Below, one piece after another: positions 1-12,445 of a stretch of DNA of 64,000 nt (position 1 is the first letter of the stretch; each line of letters starts with the position of its first letter). The notes below the pieces were generated by a model. It was not told where the DNA came from. It made no database searches and worked only from the letters and a program-made list of their open reading frames with translations. The translations under genes were made by a program, and so were the position numbers. The stretch comes from Angiostrongylus vasorum (Eukaryota > Nematoda > Chromadorea > Rhabditida > Metastrongylidae), in NCBI GenBank assembly GCA_018806985.1, contig JADANN010000075.1, positions 186,001-250,000 on the forward strand. The letters run 5' to 3'.

Positions 1-117
1 TGTTTTTTTAAGGCGGTGTCAACTAACACGTATGGAATCTGCTTTTTGCACTTTTCGGCAGAATTAGGTGATAGTAAAAGAGATCCAAAAAAAGACAACT
101 GTAGGCTTAACGAACAC

Positions 118-3100
118 CTCAAATCCCATAGCTTCTAGAAAATTCGGATCTTCCGAAGGTGGGCCTTGTCTGAGGTATGTCCAGATCTCTATAGGCGGTG
201 TCTTCCCATTGTAAGCAACGCAAAATCTCGACGGAGCGCATAAACAAGGGGATTTATGCCCCTTATCTGAAACGAGAATAAATGCTTATATCGAGAAGAA
301 CTTAGAGAAAGTATTAGTTCTGAATTCGTTATTTTTTTAAAAGAGCGATCGGTATGCAACCACGATTTGTTACAACGAATACAATAACAACTGTGCTCAG
401 TGTTAACTTTTTATTTGTTGCCTATCACATTTTTTCACGAAAGGGTATTATGCGAAATACAACCACAACGATGCTGAGATGTTTGCAAAACTCCGGATCG
501 CAGGCGTCTGCGGTGGGAACAAAGGCGCTATTACCCTTTTCAGAGGCTTACGTGTTCACCACCACACCATGCGGGTCCTTCCTTTCGCCTATCTCGCAGC
601 TAGTTTTCTATCAGTAATGATTCTATGATTTCAACTACAGCCTCAGTTTAACGGGGTTTAATGCCGAGGTGGGCTCCTCAATTCAATCCCGTAGACGAGT
701 GATTGCTGATGGCACTGATTGCTAGAACTAGCTGAGAGACAGGCGAAATGAAAGAAGACCATCATGCTTTTGGTGATGAACGCGTTAGCCCCCAGAAAAG
801 GTAATAGCGCATTCATTATCCACCGCAGACACCTGCGGTCCAGATTTTTGCAAATATCCCGGCATCGTTGCGGTTGTATTTCGCATAATGTTTTTTCCTC
901 TCTAATAAGCTTGACGAGAATGCTCGATGTTAGAAAACAAACTGGGGAGAATTCTCATTCTAACATGCCATCCTGAGAAGAAGTATTCCCCCTGATTCAG
1001 TTCTATCCGAAATCCAAGGAGAGAGGAAACCAATTGCAAGAATAGTTGTCGTTCTGGAGAAGACATAGTTGTGGGTAAATCTTTTTGATCTACCAGTAAT
1101 GTAGAATATAGTAACTATTCCTTAAATAGTTCCTATTTCTATGCTACCTTATGCCATCTACAATAACTGTTTTACTTGTAATCGTTATTCTCGCATATTC
1201 TGTAAACTGTCTCTCAACGATATTTGCCTCGCAACTGGGCATAGAAAGAGATACTATAACTTCTTTGTATCGCCGCTTTTCTCTGTCCGATGATTCTGGC
1301 GCTGAATAAGCCGCCGCCAGCTACATGTACTTTCAAGAAACCGGCAGTTCCCATGCACTTTCTGTGTAAGCCTTTGTGTACCCTTCATGAACTCTTTGTA
1401 CAAGAAATTATACTAGCTAAAAAAAGTACACAACCTCTTTTTTGAGCACTATCCCTGATCCCCCTCTGTGAAACCTCACCCATTACACACAGAATATAAG
1501 GAGCACCTTTAGTCATCAAGGACAGTGCCTGTCCTCCAGCCCATCAGTGTCTGTCTTCCAATCTACCAGTGCCTAGGTTCCAACCTCCAGTGCTTATCTT
1601 TCAGTCCCTGAATTCCTAAGTGCCCCAACTCCAATGTCCGCCTGCTTCCTTCAAGTGTATCACTTATAACTACAACGATGCTGAGATATTTGCAAAACTC
1701 CGGACCGCAGGTGTCTGCAGTGGGGAACGAACGCGCTATTGTCCTTTCCGGGGAGTAACGCGTTCACCACCGCACCATACGGGTCCTTCGTTTCGCCTGT
1801 CTCTCAGCTAGTTCTATCGATCTCTGCCATCAGCAATCACCCGTCAGCGGGAATAATCTGGGGAGCGCAAATCGGCAATGAACCCAGTTAAGCTGAGGCT
1901 TTTAGTTATAATCACAATGTTAACCGTTATATCTCAGCATCGCTGTAGTTATATTTCGCATTATACCCTGCCATTAAAAAATAGTAGGCAGTAAATAAAA
2001 CGGTTAACATTGTATCACTTGTTCTCATTTCAGTCTCGCTCGCATCCACCCAGCTTACATATCGTCAAATATTACACATTATTATTGTATCGTTGTTGTT
2101 GCTATAAACTGTTATAACCCAAACTCGAGGTTGTTCAAGACAGTTACGGGAAAAAAAGTCCTGCGTGGCGAATTCATATAAAGTCGAGCATTCCACATAC
2201 AGTTGGCGGACAGAGGACAAATCCGACCACCTCCCTAATCCACTAGCCAACTCGCATATAGAATGACTGCTGAAAAAACCTTGGAAGGCCTAGGCACGGG
2301 TACTCCAAGACGTCAAGGAAAGAATTTTCCCTAGTCAGCAAAATACCACTCACGAGAAAATCATCCTAGACAGAGCTCAGTTTTTGTGAAGATGGATCAT
2401 TAAGGTATTCAAGTAGGTATATTAAGTGCTACACCTAGCAGATTGAAAAAAATTAACATAAATGTTTCTCGTTTTGTTTTCTCAGTTTACTAAATAACAC
2501 AGTAACTTTATCCCGATCCCAATGATGTGAACTATACCGTGTGCAAAATATGCGTTCCGATCAAACGCTGGTGACATTTAGTTTGTACGTTTCGCATAGT
2601 TTCTATTCCGCACCGATTTGCCGGACGAGTGTGGCGCAGTGGTTGGAGGTGCCCTGCAATACACATGGGATCGATTTCGGCGCCTCTGGCCCACCAAGCC
2701 TTCCATCTCTCCGGGTTCAACGAATTGGTACAAGACTTTGTTTGGGAGGATAGCAGCACTGGCTCGATACATCGGTAGGCCACCGCGAGTCATTGTAAAG
2801 GGAACATATGCATTCAATCACTTCCAACGATGTTTCATGAAGTAGAATGCATGACGCATCCCTCAGGGACTGATCAACGCCGAGAGCTTTATGCTTTTAG
2901 AGCTTTTACTGATTATCCAGCTCATTATTATCCGTATTGTTCACAAATTGTAGGACACATGAACATGACGATTGAATTACGGTAGTAATCAGTGCGAAGA
3001 TTTTTTGTTTGGCCATCTGCCGATTACATTCGAACATAACTGAATCAAATTCACTCACATGTTTTATTATCTTTAGTGCAAAATGCGTGTTCATTGCATG

Positions 3101-6100
3101 TATCACATTCCGTGGATTCCCAGCTATCCTTCAGAAAACACGGCCATGCGTCATTAGTGTTCCGATCGAATGCACAAATACAATAATCATCAACACCGGT
3201 AGGTTCGTCCAACTTGGTCCTTTAAAGGGAACTGATTAGCGAAGATCAAAAATCACTGGCTTCCCACTCGAATAGGAATGGTGAGCTACTTACGATGTGA
3301 ATGTTATCAAAATCCACATATGAACCGCTGTTGATTTGGCTAAATACGAAGCTGTACGATTTTCTGACAGCGTCGTTATATAGTGACAGTGTGCAATTGC
3401 ACGCTCTACTCCACTACCGTATGACTGCTATTTAAAAAATCCACGTAAACTATGCATGGATTTACCGTTCAGATTTACATTCTTCCATTACATTCAGGGC
3501 AGTTGTCGATTGCACATCATCATCCTCCAAATAGTAATCTTCATCACCTGAATTTAGATGACTATGAATGTGAATGACTGAAGCGTTATCAATTTTTAGC
3601 AGAATAATATTAAAAGATATGAATTTTTCGAGAATAAAACTTAGTCTAAAAGACTTCACACGTTTTCCTGAATCTTTCACGGAAGCTACTAAAGTGGATT
3701 GTGAAAAAAAAGGTGACAAAAGAGATGGGACGTGAAGAAAAAACATCACTTTAGAATTGTGTTTCTGTTTCTAACGCCTTTTCAAGATGTATGGAGAAAC
3801 AATGAACACTGAAGTTTTTTTACTCCCGCCCCATACTCTCAAAGAAAGCCGATATTTATTGGTTTAAAGTTAGTCATTTAGAAACAGAAAATGAAATGCC
3901 GAATTCTTGACTGCTAAGAGTCAGCAAAGTCTTCTGTTCCTCCCCTTTCTCAAGGGTCACTAGTTTTAAAAAAGGTTGAAGTGACATTAGAAAGCAGTGG
4001 TGACTTTAAAAGACGAAGAGTTCGAATTCAAACATATTTTCGAATTGCAAAGTTTTTAAAAAAGCATAACAAATAGAACAAAGTTCGAAGTGTAATCATC
4101 TCATTAATCTTTCATTTCATCATTTTCATGAAGTCAGACCAGATTTTACAGTATTTCCTCGTAAAAGAATCCCCACTGAGACTGAAACCTTCGCTCCTTT
4201 TCGTCTTCTTGTTCTTCTTAGTGTTGTCAATTCCATCAATCACCAAGTCGTCCTCATCGCCAGTTGACTCGCCACATAAACATCGAGCATAGCCCTATGG
4301 AACAAGAACTTCAATGTTTCGATTTCTGTTCTCATACGCAAAAGGATATGGTTTCGATGATTTCCAATCCATCTGTCATTTTTTAAGATTCACGAAATGT
4401 GACGAATGCCCGAGCGTCGTCTTAGGCAGCGACTTCACTACAGTAGACAGTGCCTCTTTGCCGTGCGCGCGACAAATTGCTAGCGTGGGAAAGAAATAGT
4501 CGATTTAACAATCTCTTTCATCAAGCAAAGAACTCAGAACTGTTGGCCTTTTTTTATTCCTAGTAGATAAAAAGTAGAAACCGGCTCGAAGAACGCTGCA
4601 TGAAGACCAATCTCTCTTTTCGTTTTCGAAACCGTTTCCTTATCAGTGGACGCTTCCTTTTGTTTTTCTCCCGCTTGTTCCATAGCGCCATCGAAAGCGG
4701 AAAGCTGAATGTGAGGATTTATTATGATCAACAACTTAGATTCTTTTTTAGGTTGAGCATTTATGAAATGACGAACCGTTCTCTTCACTAAATCGACACT
4801 TGTGGCCAAGCTTGCCTTATATGGGTTGAGATTACACAGAGTGATCGCTGGAAATGGTGCAGTATCTGCAAGAAAAACATTCAAAACTCAACATTTTGAA
4901 CAAGCGAATTAAAAACCACGTCCAACAAGAGCTAACAGTCACGATCTGCCTTTAGTTGGCCGTTATGACATTTGCTTTTAGCTGGCTAACGAAAATCGTA
5001 TGATACCGTTCGTTTATTTCGACGTAGATCCTACATTTTATGCATCAGACCTATTGAGACTCCTGTGCAATCCATACATGTTGATCGTCACGCGTGGTAA
5101 CAAACAGCGCTCATAATGCTCGAATATTTAAGCAATATTGAGGGCAAAACGTTATACGGATAGAAAGTAGGAAGGCAAATCGAAATAAATATGGCATCTA
5201 CTGGCGCCGTGATTCGATCATTGCCGTATTCCACAATTTCACATAACCCATTTGATTCGACATCTTCCAGAGTGACCACAACAGCTTGTTCGAAAGGGTT
5301 CAGTCAACTTTAACTTTCTCTTTTCTTTCACAATCAAGAAGTGCTTTGTTCCTTCCAAACGAGTTCTGAAACTCTATATTTTCTCTCACTTAACAGAACT
5401 AAAGAAAGCCACTAATAGAATTGTCCTTTGTAGTATACACTTCTTGCTTCACTCAATCCTTGAACATGGTATGTCGATTGTATCTTGGATTTTGTCATTA
5501 AGAAGTTTTTGGTTTTGATAAGACGAAAAGAAGACGGCTTCAAATGCTTCAAAATCGAAGAAGCATTTCCAGTGTCCGTTTCGACATGCTATAGAATGAA
5601 AGTGAAGGTCTAAAAACATGTTCATTAGGAAAGAAAGGAAAAAATAATAAGGGAAGAAAGCAGACACCAAATTTCAGTTGAATATCGACAATCTTCTCAT
5701 TTCGTCTGTACTTTTCCAGCACACTCTGAGCATTCATGTAGAGCATTGTCATACATCCAAGAAACAGAATCACCCAAATCGCTCTGAAAGACTCATATCA
5801 CCGAAGTGTCATTCGTCTATCAACTTCTGCTCACTTCTTTTTAACTTCAACTCGTTTGTCTTTTTTCTTTTTTGTTCCGAAATCGTTCAGCCTGTTTTGT
5901 TTTCACTTATCGCTTAACTCAGAAATCCTGCACATAGGAATCCTTAGTCTACGCATGACAAAACTTTATAAATTTTTCATTGCTATAAATACTATATTAT
6001 TAGTGGGCGCGTGTGGCGCAGTGGTCGCAGGCGCCGGGCAAAGCACACGTGGAATCGATTCCTGAGCCCATAGCCCACCAAGCCTTCCATCACTCCGGGG

Positions 6101-9100
6101 TTAGCAAATTGGTACCAGACTTGCCCGAAAGGATAGCAGCACTGGCTCGATACATTGGTAGGCCACCGTGAGTCATTGTAAAAGCCAGATGTGCATTCAA
6201 TCACCTCCATACGGTGCTTAATGAAGTCGAACGCATGGCGCATCCCTTATGGATTGATCAACGCCGAAAGCTTTATGCTTCATTTTTTATTCATTATTAT
6301 TAATGAATAGTTAGCTAATTTTCAAGCCCACGAATCATTCAATCTGTTAAGGTGGAGTAAAGTAAAAAGCAGAGTTAATAAATCGCACTTAGTGGCTAAA
6401 AAAGAAATCTGACACTCCTACATGCGAGCTCAGTTCTATAGTAATCAAGCTAATGTTCAGTAAAAAAAAATTCATGGCGTCAGCATTACTACCTATAGTA
6501 TCGATTAGGTGCTTGTCCAATCATTGGTATGCCATGAGCAGATGTTTTATAGCAGAACTCCTTAAAATGCCACGCCATTCGTTTTTCATACGGTAAAAGT
6601 TTCGGGTCGAATTGCCCAGTGATGATTTCACACTGTAATGATTAAGGTCAAATTTATACAAATATAGATAACTTCATATCATTTAATCGATCAGTACATT
6701 AAATCAATGTGCGCTTAGTATGGCGATTAGTTGCCACTTCAGTAACACTCTCGCATCCTGTTCAACGGATGCGTATCGATTGATAAACCGATGATCAAAG
6801 CATTATCAATAAAAAAAATTTTTCACTTATTTGCACCTTAGGCAATCGACTGCTTGTAACTCGTTACGAAAAAAACGGTAAACAAAGAGAAATGATGGAT
6901 AGAAGTAACAAAAAAAAGGAACCAAAACTTAATAAATTACAAGTCTTTCTCAGAATTCAAACGAAAGAACTTTGGGTGAACTCCTGGAAACTTCATTTTA
7001 AGCGGAAAAACAACTCGTCGTTTTTTTATCAGGTATGACCACCCGCAATCACTTCTGATAATACCTATGTGAAATTAACTCATAATGTTCACGTAAAACA
7101 TGAATTTGATTAAACTTTTTAATTCAGCGTCAAAAAATTTGAACAAAAATCCCAGTACTCCTTCTTTAGTGAGCTTCCACGAGGTTGATAAATATGTTTA
7201 TTTTCGGCTAACGTTTCGACGTCTTCGTCTTCATCAGAGCCGATGATCCGAGTCGATGGTCCACGCCTGTCCTTCGTCTCGATGTGGCGGCTTCGCCTTC
7301 GCGTCGAGTCAGGTCTTCCTTAGAGGGCCATCTCCTCAAATGTGGGATACTGATTCGTGACGCCCTTTTATGCAGGATGCTGATGGCGGATACCATGATA
7401 GTGTTTGGTGATAACAACTTGTTTTTCATCCGGTCAATCGATCCTGCAGAAGTCGATGTTATAGCCTAGCACCCAAAAAAAATCCCAGTAACCTTGGAAA
7501 TTTTGAATAGCACACAGTAGATCTATTAACCTTAAATACTTACTAGGATACTTGGATGGCCCCGTCTTCACTAGCTGTCCGACCCTAGCATAACTTCCAT
7601 TTTTTTCGAATTTTGCCGGTTTAGCCATTGTAGCTCCCTGGAGTCCCGAGGTTAGCCAGGCCAAGGTCTGCCCCAGGTCGTCATCACCACAGGCTGACGC
7701 TGCTCTTGTGGATCAGAGAGGAATTTGCCACTGTAGTTTGACACAAGGACGCTGGTAGATCCTGGTATTGGATCACTCTTGGCTGGGCTTCCTAATGGAA
7801 ATGCCGGACTCTTCTTAGCTTGGGAGACTCTGCTGGGAGATGAATCTCCTCACTGTACATGGCACCCCGACCCAGAAACACCCTACCAGCCACAATGAGG
7901 CGGTGAACTGTTGGGAGGACTAACCTTAATTAGTCTACTTTTTTAGATACTTCATTGATTTTTTCGAGTTTCGAATGTTTCAAGTATTCGAAATCGAGTT
8001 GTCGAACGCTTGATCTTACCGTGTTATCACAAAATGGACGAGCGGTGTGTGCGACGTCGCCTACTTTTCATTTTTTGTCAAATTGCAGGTTTTGTTAACA
8101 ATAAACGCAAATTTTTCGGTAGCTAGAGGGCTTGAGACGTTTTGAACATTATATTTCTATAAAACAGACTCTTCTCTCTTACGTATAAGTGGTGTGTAGG
8201 CTACTATTTGCTACATGCAGTTGTGTTCCACCACGCAAACATTACTGTAAGCCTTTAGAAATATGTTGCAGTTTATCTTGTATATTTCGGTACTTTTTAC
8301 ACACCCAAACTCTTCCGCACGACTAAAACTCGTGGCGGCGATTAGAATTGACACAGCAGTCAACTGCCGCGAGAAATGCTAGCCAACGAACACGCTCGAG
8401 GAAAAGTTATGTGCTTCTAAGCGCAGAATAGAGCTTTTCCCAGCCTATGCCCGCCACAACATCTGTTTTCGCCAAGCTATCATCTAGTTACAAAAGTTTG
8501 GGAAAAAGATTAGATGGACGAAAATAAACCAACAGAAAGTGAGTGCCCCATTAGAAAGTCACACCGGCAGCCCGTTAAGCCGCAAATGGACGTATACGTC
8601 TTCATTTTTGTAGGTGGCGTTACTGTAAATGAGATTATCTGTTATTCTAATTTGTCATTGTGAACGATCATCTTTTGTTCCGCAATTCTGTTCAGATTCT
8701 GTTCATGAGGATTTTCTTTAGATCTGTTTCGCCATAAATGGTTATTCGACTCGTGTGTAATTTTTTTCAAACAATGAATATTGTCCTTATCTGTACGGAC
8801 ATCTTATTTTCTTTAATGATGATACAACACAGGACTTTAGCTTTTACCTGAACGCTCGAATCAGTCGAATTGAAACATTCACCATATCCAAAATCGCCGA
8901 AATATTCCCGTTCGGTGACGAATTCTGTCGTGTCAGGATTCAAATAAGAATATGGATCGCCGTATACCTGAAAGCTTCAGAATTTAAAGCTAAAACCACC
9001 GATTTCATGCTGACACCCCGTTTTTACTTTTCCTGAAGCTATTTTTACTACACGTGCAACCATGTTTCTCGACCCTATGAGCTATAGAGAGCATAAGTCA

Positions 9101-10980
9101 GCAAAACAATTTTCAAACCGGCCATCGACCTCGGTAGCAAAATAATCAACATGTTTTTAAATTGTTGAGCCTACACGAGTTTGATAAAAATGTTTATTTC
9201 GGCTAACATCTCAACATCTTCGTCCTCACCAGAGCCACCAGTGGACCATGGACTCGGATCATCGACCCTGATGAAGACGAAGATGTCAAAACATTGGCCG
9301 AAGTAAACATATTTATCAACCTCTTGTAAGCTCAGCAATTTGTAAACATGTTGAGTATAAGTGGACATTTTAATTCTCTTTTGCAAGATATACTCCGTAA
9401 GAAGATTGGACCTGAAACATTAAATAGCAATAAACAGCAAGAAGTAAGGTGATTATGATTACCACCGCTTTCTCGAGCGTTCCTTGAACAGCAAAACCCC
9501 AACGGCGAAGTAGACATCAAATTTCGCATATTTTTGGGAAAAATTCTTGTAATTCATAACCACAGTATAGCACAAAAACGTTTTTGAAGTGCTAGGCGAA
9601 CAGTCCGAGCACATAAATTTCACTCGAGAAGACCGAAGAAAGAATGGCTGCCGTTTTTGAACGCTCGAGTTAACCAATCCGAAATAACCATATGGTACCA
9701 AAGTAATAAGTAATAAAGATATATTTGGCCATTACGCCTCCTCCCACCCCCTTCACCAAAAAAGGGCTTTTGAGTTCCATGTTCCCAACATCCACGAGTG
9801 TGCGCACAGAAAGTGAGCAGAAGGAAGAATCCTGCGAATTGGGGCCCCGAATAGCCATCTCCAGTGCCTACAGAAACTGTAGCCCTTCGGAATAAGTGTA
9901 AAAGAAAGGCACCCCCGAAACGATAGTTCTAGCCAGAACAAGGTCCCGTTTAACCAGCCTTTTATCAACAACTAACTAAGTACACCTGTAAAAGCTTTGC
10001 TTAGGAAAGGCCGATCTAGGAAATTTGGTACCGATGGTTGAAATACCACCAGACACCCAGACGTCAGCTAGAACGGCCAGTATGCCCACGTATATGCACA
10101 ACGCTAAATTGTATGATATATCCTAAGAAACAGTGATTGCATGAGTTCGGGTATGGTATACCCAATCTCTTGTAAAGCATGTGGGAACGAATACATTGGC
10201 GGAAAGGGTGAGACCACTCTGCATCTGTATAAAAGAACACCTAGTCGGTAAATTTAAATTGAAACTAAACACTCCACTAGACACGCACTGAATACAAAGA
10301 TAACCGAGAAGATTTGAAGTAAAACTCACTATCCTCTCACAGGAATCAGCGCGTCAAACTCTTTAAGCGTTTTAAATGTTTTTCAAAAATCAAAAACGAG
10401 CCTAAGATAAAAGCAATCACTTTCCATTTAGTGCTTAATCAATTTTCATGGCAGGTTATAATGTGAAATATAACCACAATGATGCTGAGATATTTGCAAA
10501 ACTCCGGACCGCAGGTGTCTGCGGTGACGATCGAAACGCAATTACCCTTTCCGGGGACTGACGTGTTCACTACCATACCCACGATCCCAATTTTTGCAAA
10601 TATATGGGAGAAGAGTGTTTTTTGATAATCCTTGACGTCGCACCATACTTCAGGCTCGTTTTTGTGATATGCAAGGAAATCATTGCAGAGCGGTGGTTGT
10701 AAGGGGCCCGAGTTTGAAGAGAAAGTACACAAGACCAGCCTGCTAACAGTCTACAATTGTATGGTTCAAAAGGTCTACTGCTAAATGCAAAAAAAAGAAT
10801 GAAATCAAAGATCGGGCATTGATTTTTGGGTAATCTAATGTGAGTGCAGGTTAAACTGTCATCAAAGAGCGAGGATGATCCCCAAGTGCTTGTTAACACT
10901 TCCCATTTACTCACCTGTTTCATGTATTCTGTAGAATCTTGAAGACGTTCCCAATTCTTTAGATTCTGAATCCACGCCAT
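118..10980 (-). CDS. unc-8: UNC-8-like degenerin (DEG/ENaC cation channel subunit), 3' end beyond window
   Basis: Amiloride-type sodium/cation channel subunit of the plasma membrane; C. elegans UNC-8 acts in motor neurons. Ten exons join in phase: 10980-10915, 8967-8848, 6632-6493, 5783-5668, 4865-4777, 4704-4582, 4294-4189, 3577-3466, 3219-3059 and 266-118, giving 394 codons. The start is ATG 10980 ([12 protein letters not shown]), 5 nt after a TTTTCCAG acceptor. Visible landmarks are the intracellular His-Gly gating motif (SAHG, about residues 93-96), TM1 (about 110-130), the FPAITLCN signature (about 152-159), a basic/acidic variable loop, and Cys-rich finger segments ([27 protein letters not shown]). 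The wording of these segments, as I recall the family, is closest to UNC-8 rather than MEC-4 or DEG-1. The rest of the ectodomain and TM2 must lie left of base 1. The donor at 4188 (exon 4294-4189) is the least certain junction; an alternative lies slightly downstream. Family assignment is very secure, orthology likely. Confidence 0.93.
409..893. mobile_element. foldback MITE, family D (inverted-arm copy)
   Basis: The left arm runs from a TTTATTTGTTGCC edge through GCGAAATACAACCACAACG and ATGCTGAGATGTTTGC. The right arm is its imperfect reverse complement, ending in GTTGTATTTCGCATAATG. The two arms meet near 650, so the element can fold on itself. No transposase is present. Confidence 0.75.
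1655..2002. mobile_element. foldback MITE, family D
   Basis: The left half matches the family arm (ACTACAACGATGCTGAGA, then CTCCGGACCGCAGGTGTCTG). The right arm is shortened to its outer part, and the right end carries the outer terminal repeat reading GTAGGCAGTAAATAAAA. Confidence 0.72.
2623..2899 (+). mobile_element. tRNA-derived SINE, family A
   Basis: The head GTGTGGCGCAGTGGTTGG resembles a pol III A box, and GGGATCGATTTC downstream sits where a B box would be. The body contains AATTGGTACAAGACTTTG and CGATACATCGGTAGGCCACC, and the 3' end reads GATCAACGCCGAGAGC before a T-rich tail. At least ten other copies lie in the window. Confidence 0.8.
4705..4776 (-). other. 72-nt in-frame mini-intron in the degenerin gene
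   Basis: The segment between exons 4865-4777 and 4704-4582 begins GTTCGT, ends CACATTCAG and is 72 nt long with no stop codon in the channel frame. Removing it joins VDLVKRT to [10 protein letters not shown], which agrees with the UNC-8 pattern I recall. If retained it would insert 24 residues in the extracellular region. Confidence 0.6.
6005..6280 (+). mobile_element. tRNA-derived SINE, family A
   Basis: A well preserved copy with head GCGCGTGTGGCGCAGTGG, B-box-like GGAATCGATTCC, and a body and 3' end as in the other copies. It sits in a degenerin intron, in the orientation opposite to the gene. Confidence 0.82.
7173..7262. repeat. arm of the hairpin repeat seen at 9148-9353
   Basis: The segment with TTGATAAATATGTTTATTTT, GGCTAACGTTTCGACGTCTT and GATGATCCGAGTC matches one arm of the 206-bp hairpin at 9148-9353. 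The bases to its right do not complete a simple inverted partner, so this is a partial or different member of the family. Confidence 0.55.
7548..7920 (-). repeat. interspersed repeat, family C
   Basis: One of twelve copies of a repeat of about 370 bp. In its forward sense it runs from AACGGTTTACCGCCTCATCG through AGCTGAGAAGGAGTC, TTTCCATCAGGAAG and GATCCACAAGGGCG to a GGACGGGCCGTCCAAGTA-like end. No coding capacity and no clear A or B box were seen. Confidence 0.75.
9148..9353. repeat. 206-bp near-perfect hairpin (foldback element)
   Basis: The left end CAACATGTTTTTAAATTG pairs with the right end CAATTTGTAAACATGTTG. Pairing continues inward through GATAAAAATGTTTATTTCGG against CCGAAGTAAACATATTTATC and through AGATGTTGAGATG-like blocks to a small centre near 9250. 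It contains no gene and looks like a small foldback MITE in the first half of the degenerin gene. Confidence 0.75.
10443..10600. mobile_element. foldback MITE, family D (fragment)
   Basis: It opens with the outer repeat TTTTCATGGCAGG, followed by ACCACAATGATGCTGAGAT, CTCCGGACCGCAGGTGTCTG and the CCTTTCCGGGGACTGA block. The right arm is almost absent. Confidence 0.65.
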
Positions 10981-10996
10981 GTTTACTGGAAAATTT
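10981..10996 (-). promoter_or_regulatory. probable trans-splice (SL) acceptor of the degenerin gene
   Basis: On the minus strand a pyrimidine-rich AATTTTCCAG stands only 5 nt upstream of the start codon at 10980. No upstream coding exon is needed, since the predicted protein already starts with a family-like N-terminus. Very short leaders after a strong 3' splice site are typical of nematode spliced-leader addition. A cis-spliced 5' UTR exon cannot be excluded. Confidence 0.6.
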
Positions 10997-11304
10997 CTCC
11001 GCATTTGATAACCAATTCCATCCATCATGCGTTACAGTAACAACGCTTCAGGATCGACATGCTTATTCAGTTATTGAATGGTCACATCCTTTAATAGGGA
11101 TGGGAAACGATTTCATATCAATACTTTCAAGCATCACAGCTTTTCTTTCCCACTAATTTCCTTACACCATGTGATGGCAGAATAATGAAGACAACATTGT
11201 TTTTTTTTGTGGAAAAAGAGTAAAACCAGACAGATGCATCCAGCAAGTCACAATAGCTAGTAACATTAATATTAAAAAAAACGTTAAAACCTGCTGATGA
11301 ATAA

Positions 11305-11520
11305 CGGTAAAAAGAGACGGAACGCAATGGTTTCAAAATTCCTGGAATGGTAAACACATGGTCGCTGGTTCGATCCGTCTCGGACCAACCAGAGGTCTGG
11401 CAGAAAACCGAGTGTGATGAAGGCGTGGGAACTCTCCAATAGAACGATTTTAGGGTTTCAAAAAAAATCAACTCGACCAGCATTGAACGACTTTCATGAA
11501 CAACAGGGAGTTCTTAAGTG
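11305..11520 (+). mobile_element. SINE family B, divergent copy
   Basis: The B-box-like GCTGGTTCGATCCGTCTCGG is followed by GACCAACCAG. A 3' region with GTGGGAACTCTCC, TCAACTCGACCAGCATT and ATTCTTAAG-like wording lines up with the better copy at 12084-12445. Confidence 0.55.
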
Positions 11521-11623
11521 ACAGCCAAACTCACACGGAATTCCTAAAACTTTCGAGACGACGACTACGAGGTGGAGAACCCAACGAATGTATTGCTAGG
11601 ATTCCTACAATATGTGAAGTCCC

Positions 11624-11626
<3 letters not shown>

Positions 11627-11669
<43 letters not shown>
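11627..11669. repeat. (AT)n microsatellite
   Basis: An uninterrupted run of alternating A and T of about 42 bases. Confidence 0.95.
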
Positions 11670-11670
<1 letters not shown>

Positions 11671-12083
11671 CAATTGTATTGTAACAGGATTCGCTGTCAA
11701 TCTTGTCAAGCCTTTTGTTTTGTCGGCTCGATTTCTGGGCGCAAGTGTGTTATAATTTTACTATCATTTCTATGCGAGATTTAAAGACCGAATAAACGTT
11801 TCAAAGCACCCAACCAATAACAACTCGTCTTTCTTTCCACTTCATAGTTAGTCATTATCTTTCTTCATCACCTAAAAATAGAAGAACGGTGAGCTTTGGA
11901 GAAACCACCTAACAATTTTCAGTGGTCTCTGCTTCACTCATTCCCATTTCGTGACACGATGCAGGAAAACATTTGACCGTGTCCAAAATGTGACTTTCCA
12001 AGTACTCACAATGATTAATCTTATTGGTCTTTTAATAAAGAATCTATACGTACTCTTCCATATTTTCAAAATAACTTAAGTTT

Positions 12084-12445
12084 GGGGTAGATAGCACAGT
12101 GGTAGTTATTCCGTCATTAGGAGCATGGTGCTAGTTCGATTCCGTCGCGGGCTAACCAAGCCTCTCATCCTTCCGGGGTCGCGAGATTGGTACCGGACTT
12201 ATCTGGGAGAAAAATCACTCTCTGTAATCCAGTTGGGAACGCTCCAGCTCGGCTATCTCAGGGCTCCAGGAAGAATTGCTCAACCAGCATTCTACGACAT
12301 TCAAGGTGAAATGGAAATCCTTAAGCAGCAACTGAAGTCGTTGGTAGATCGTCGTGGACAATGGATGCAAGGAAACGAATCGAATGTGAGAAGTGCTGGG
12401 ATGTGCACAGTAGATGTGAAGACGGATCAAATAAAACAAATAAAA
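12084..12445 (+). mobile_element. tRNA-derived SINE, family B
   Basis: The A-box-like head GGTAGATAGCACAGTGGTAG and the B-box-like GTTCGATTCCGTCGCGG are spaced as in a tRNA gene. The body reads ATTGGTACCGGACTTATCTG, then ATGTGCACAGTAGATGTGAA near the 3' end, finishing in an AATAAAA-rich tail. It shares the GGTACC(A/G)GACT segment with family A, so the two may share an internal module. Confidence 0.7.

Larger units (their letters stand above)
267..3058 (-). other. large degenerin intron filled with repeats
   Basis: About 2.8 kb between the last two visible degenerin exons. It holds two foldback family D copies (409-893 and 1655-2002) and one SINE A copy (2623-2899). No further coding exon is needed, because the flanking exon phases match (ACA T joined to AT AAG). 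Confidence 0.75.

Noticed and set aside
10570..11028. A 152-codon minus-strand open frame at the degenerin 5' end
   Set aside because: Only the first 22 codons from ATG 10980 are exon; the rest is read-through past a strong GTGAGT donor into the intron and a family D repeat.
11627..11669. TA run as a possible promoter TATA region
   Set aside because: A 42-base dinucleotide run is a microsatellite and lies inside a repeat-filled intergenic stretch, with no start nearby.
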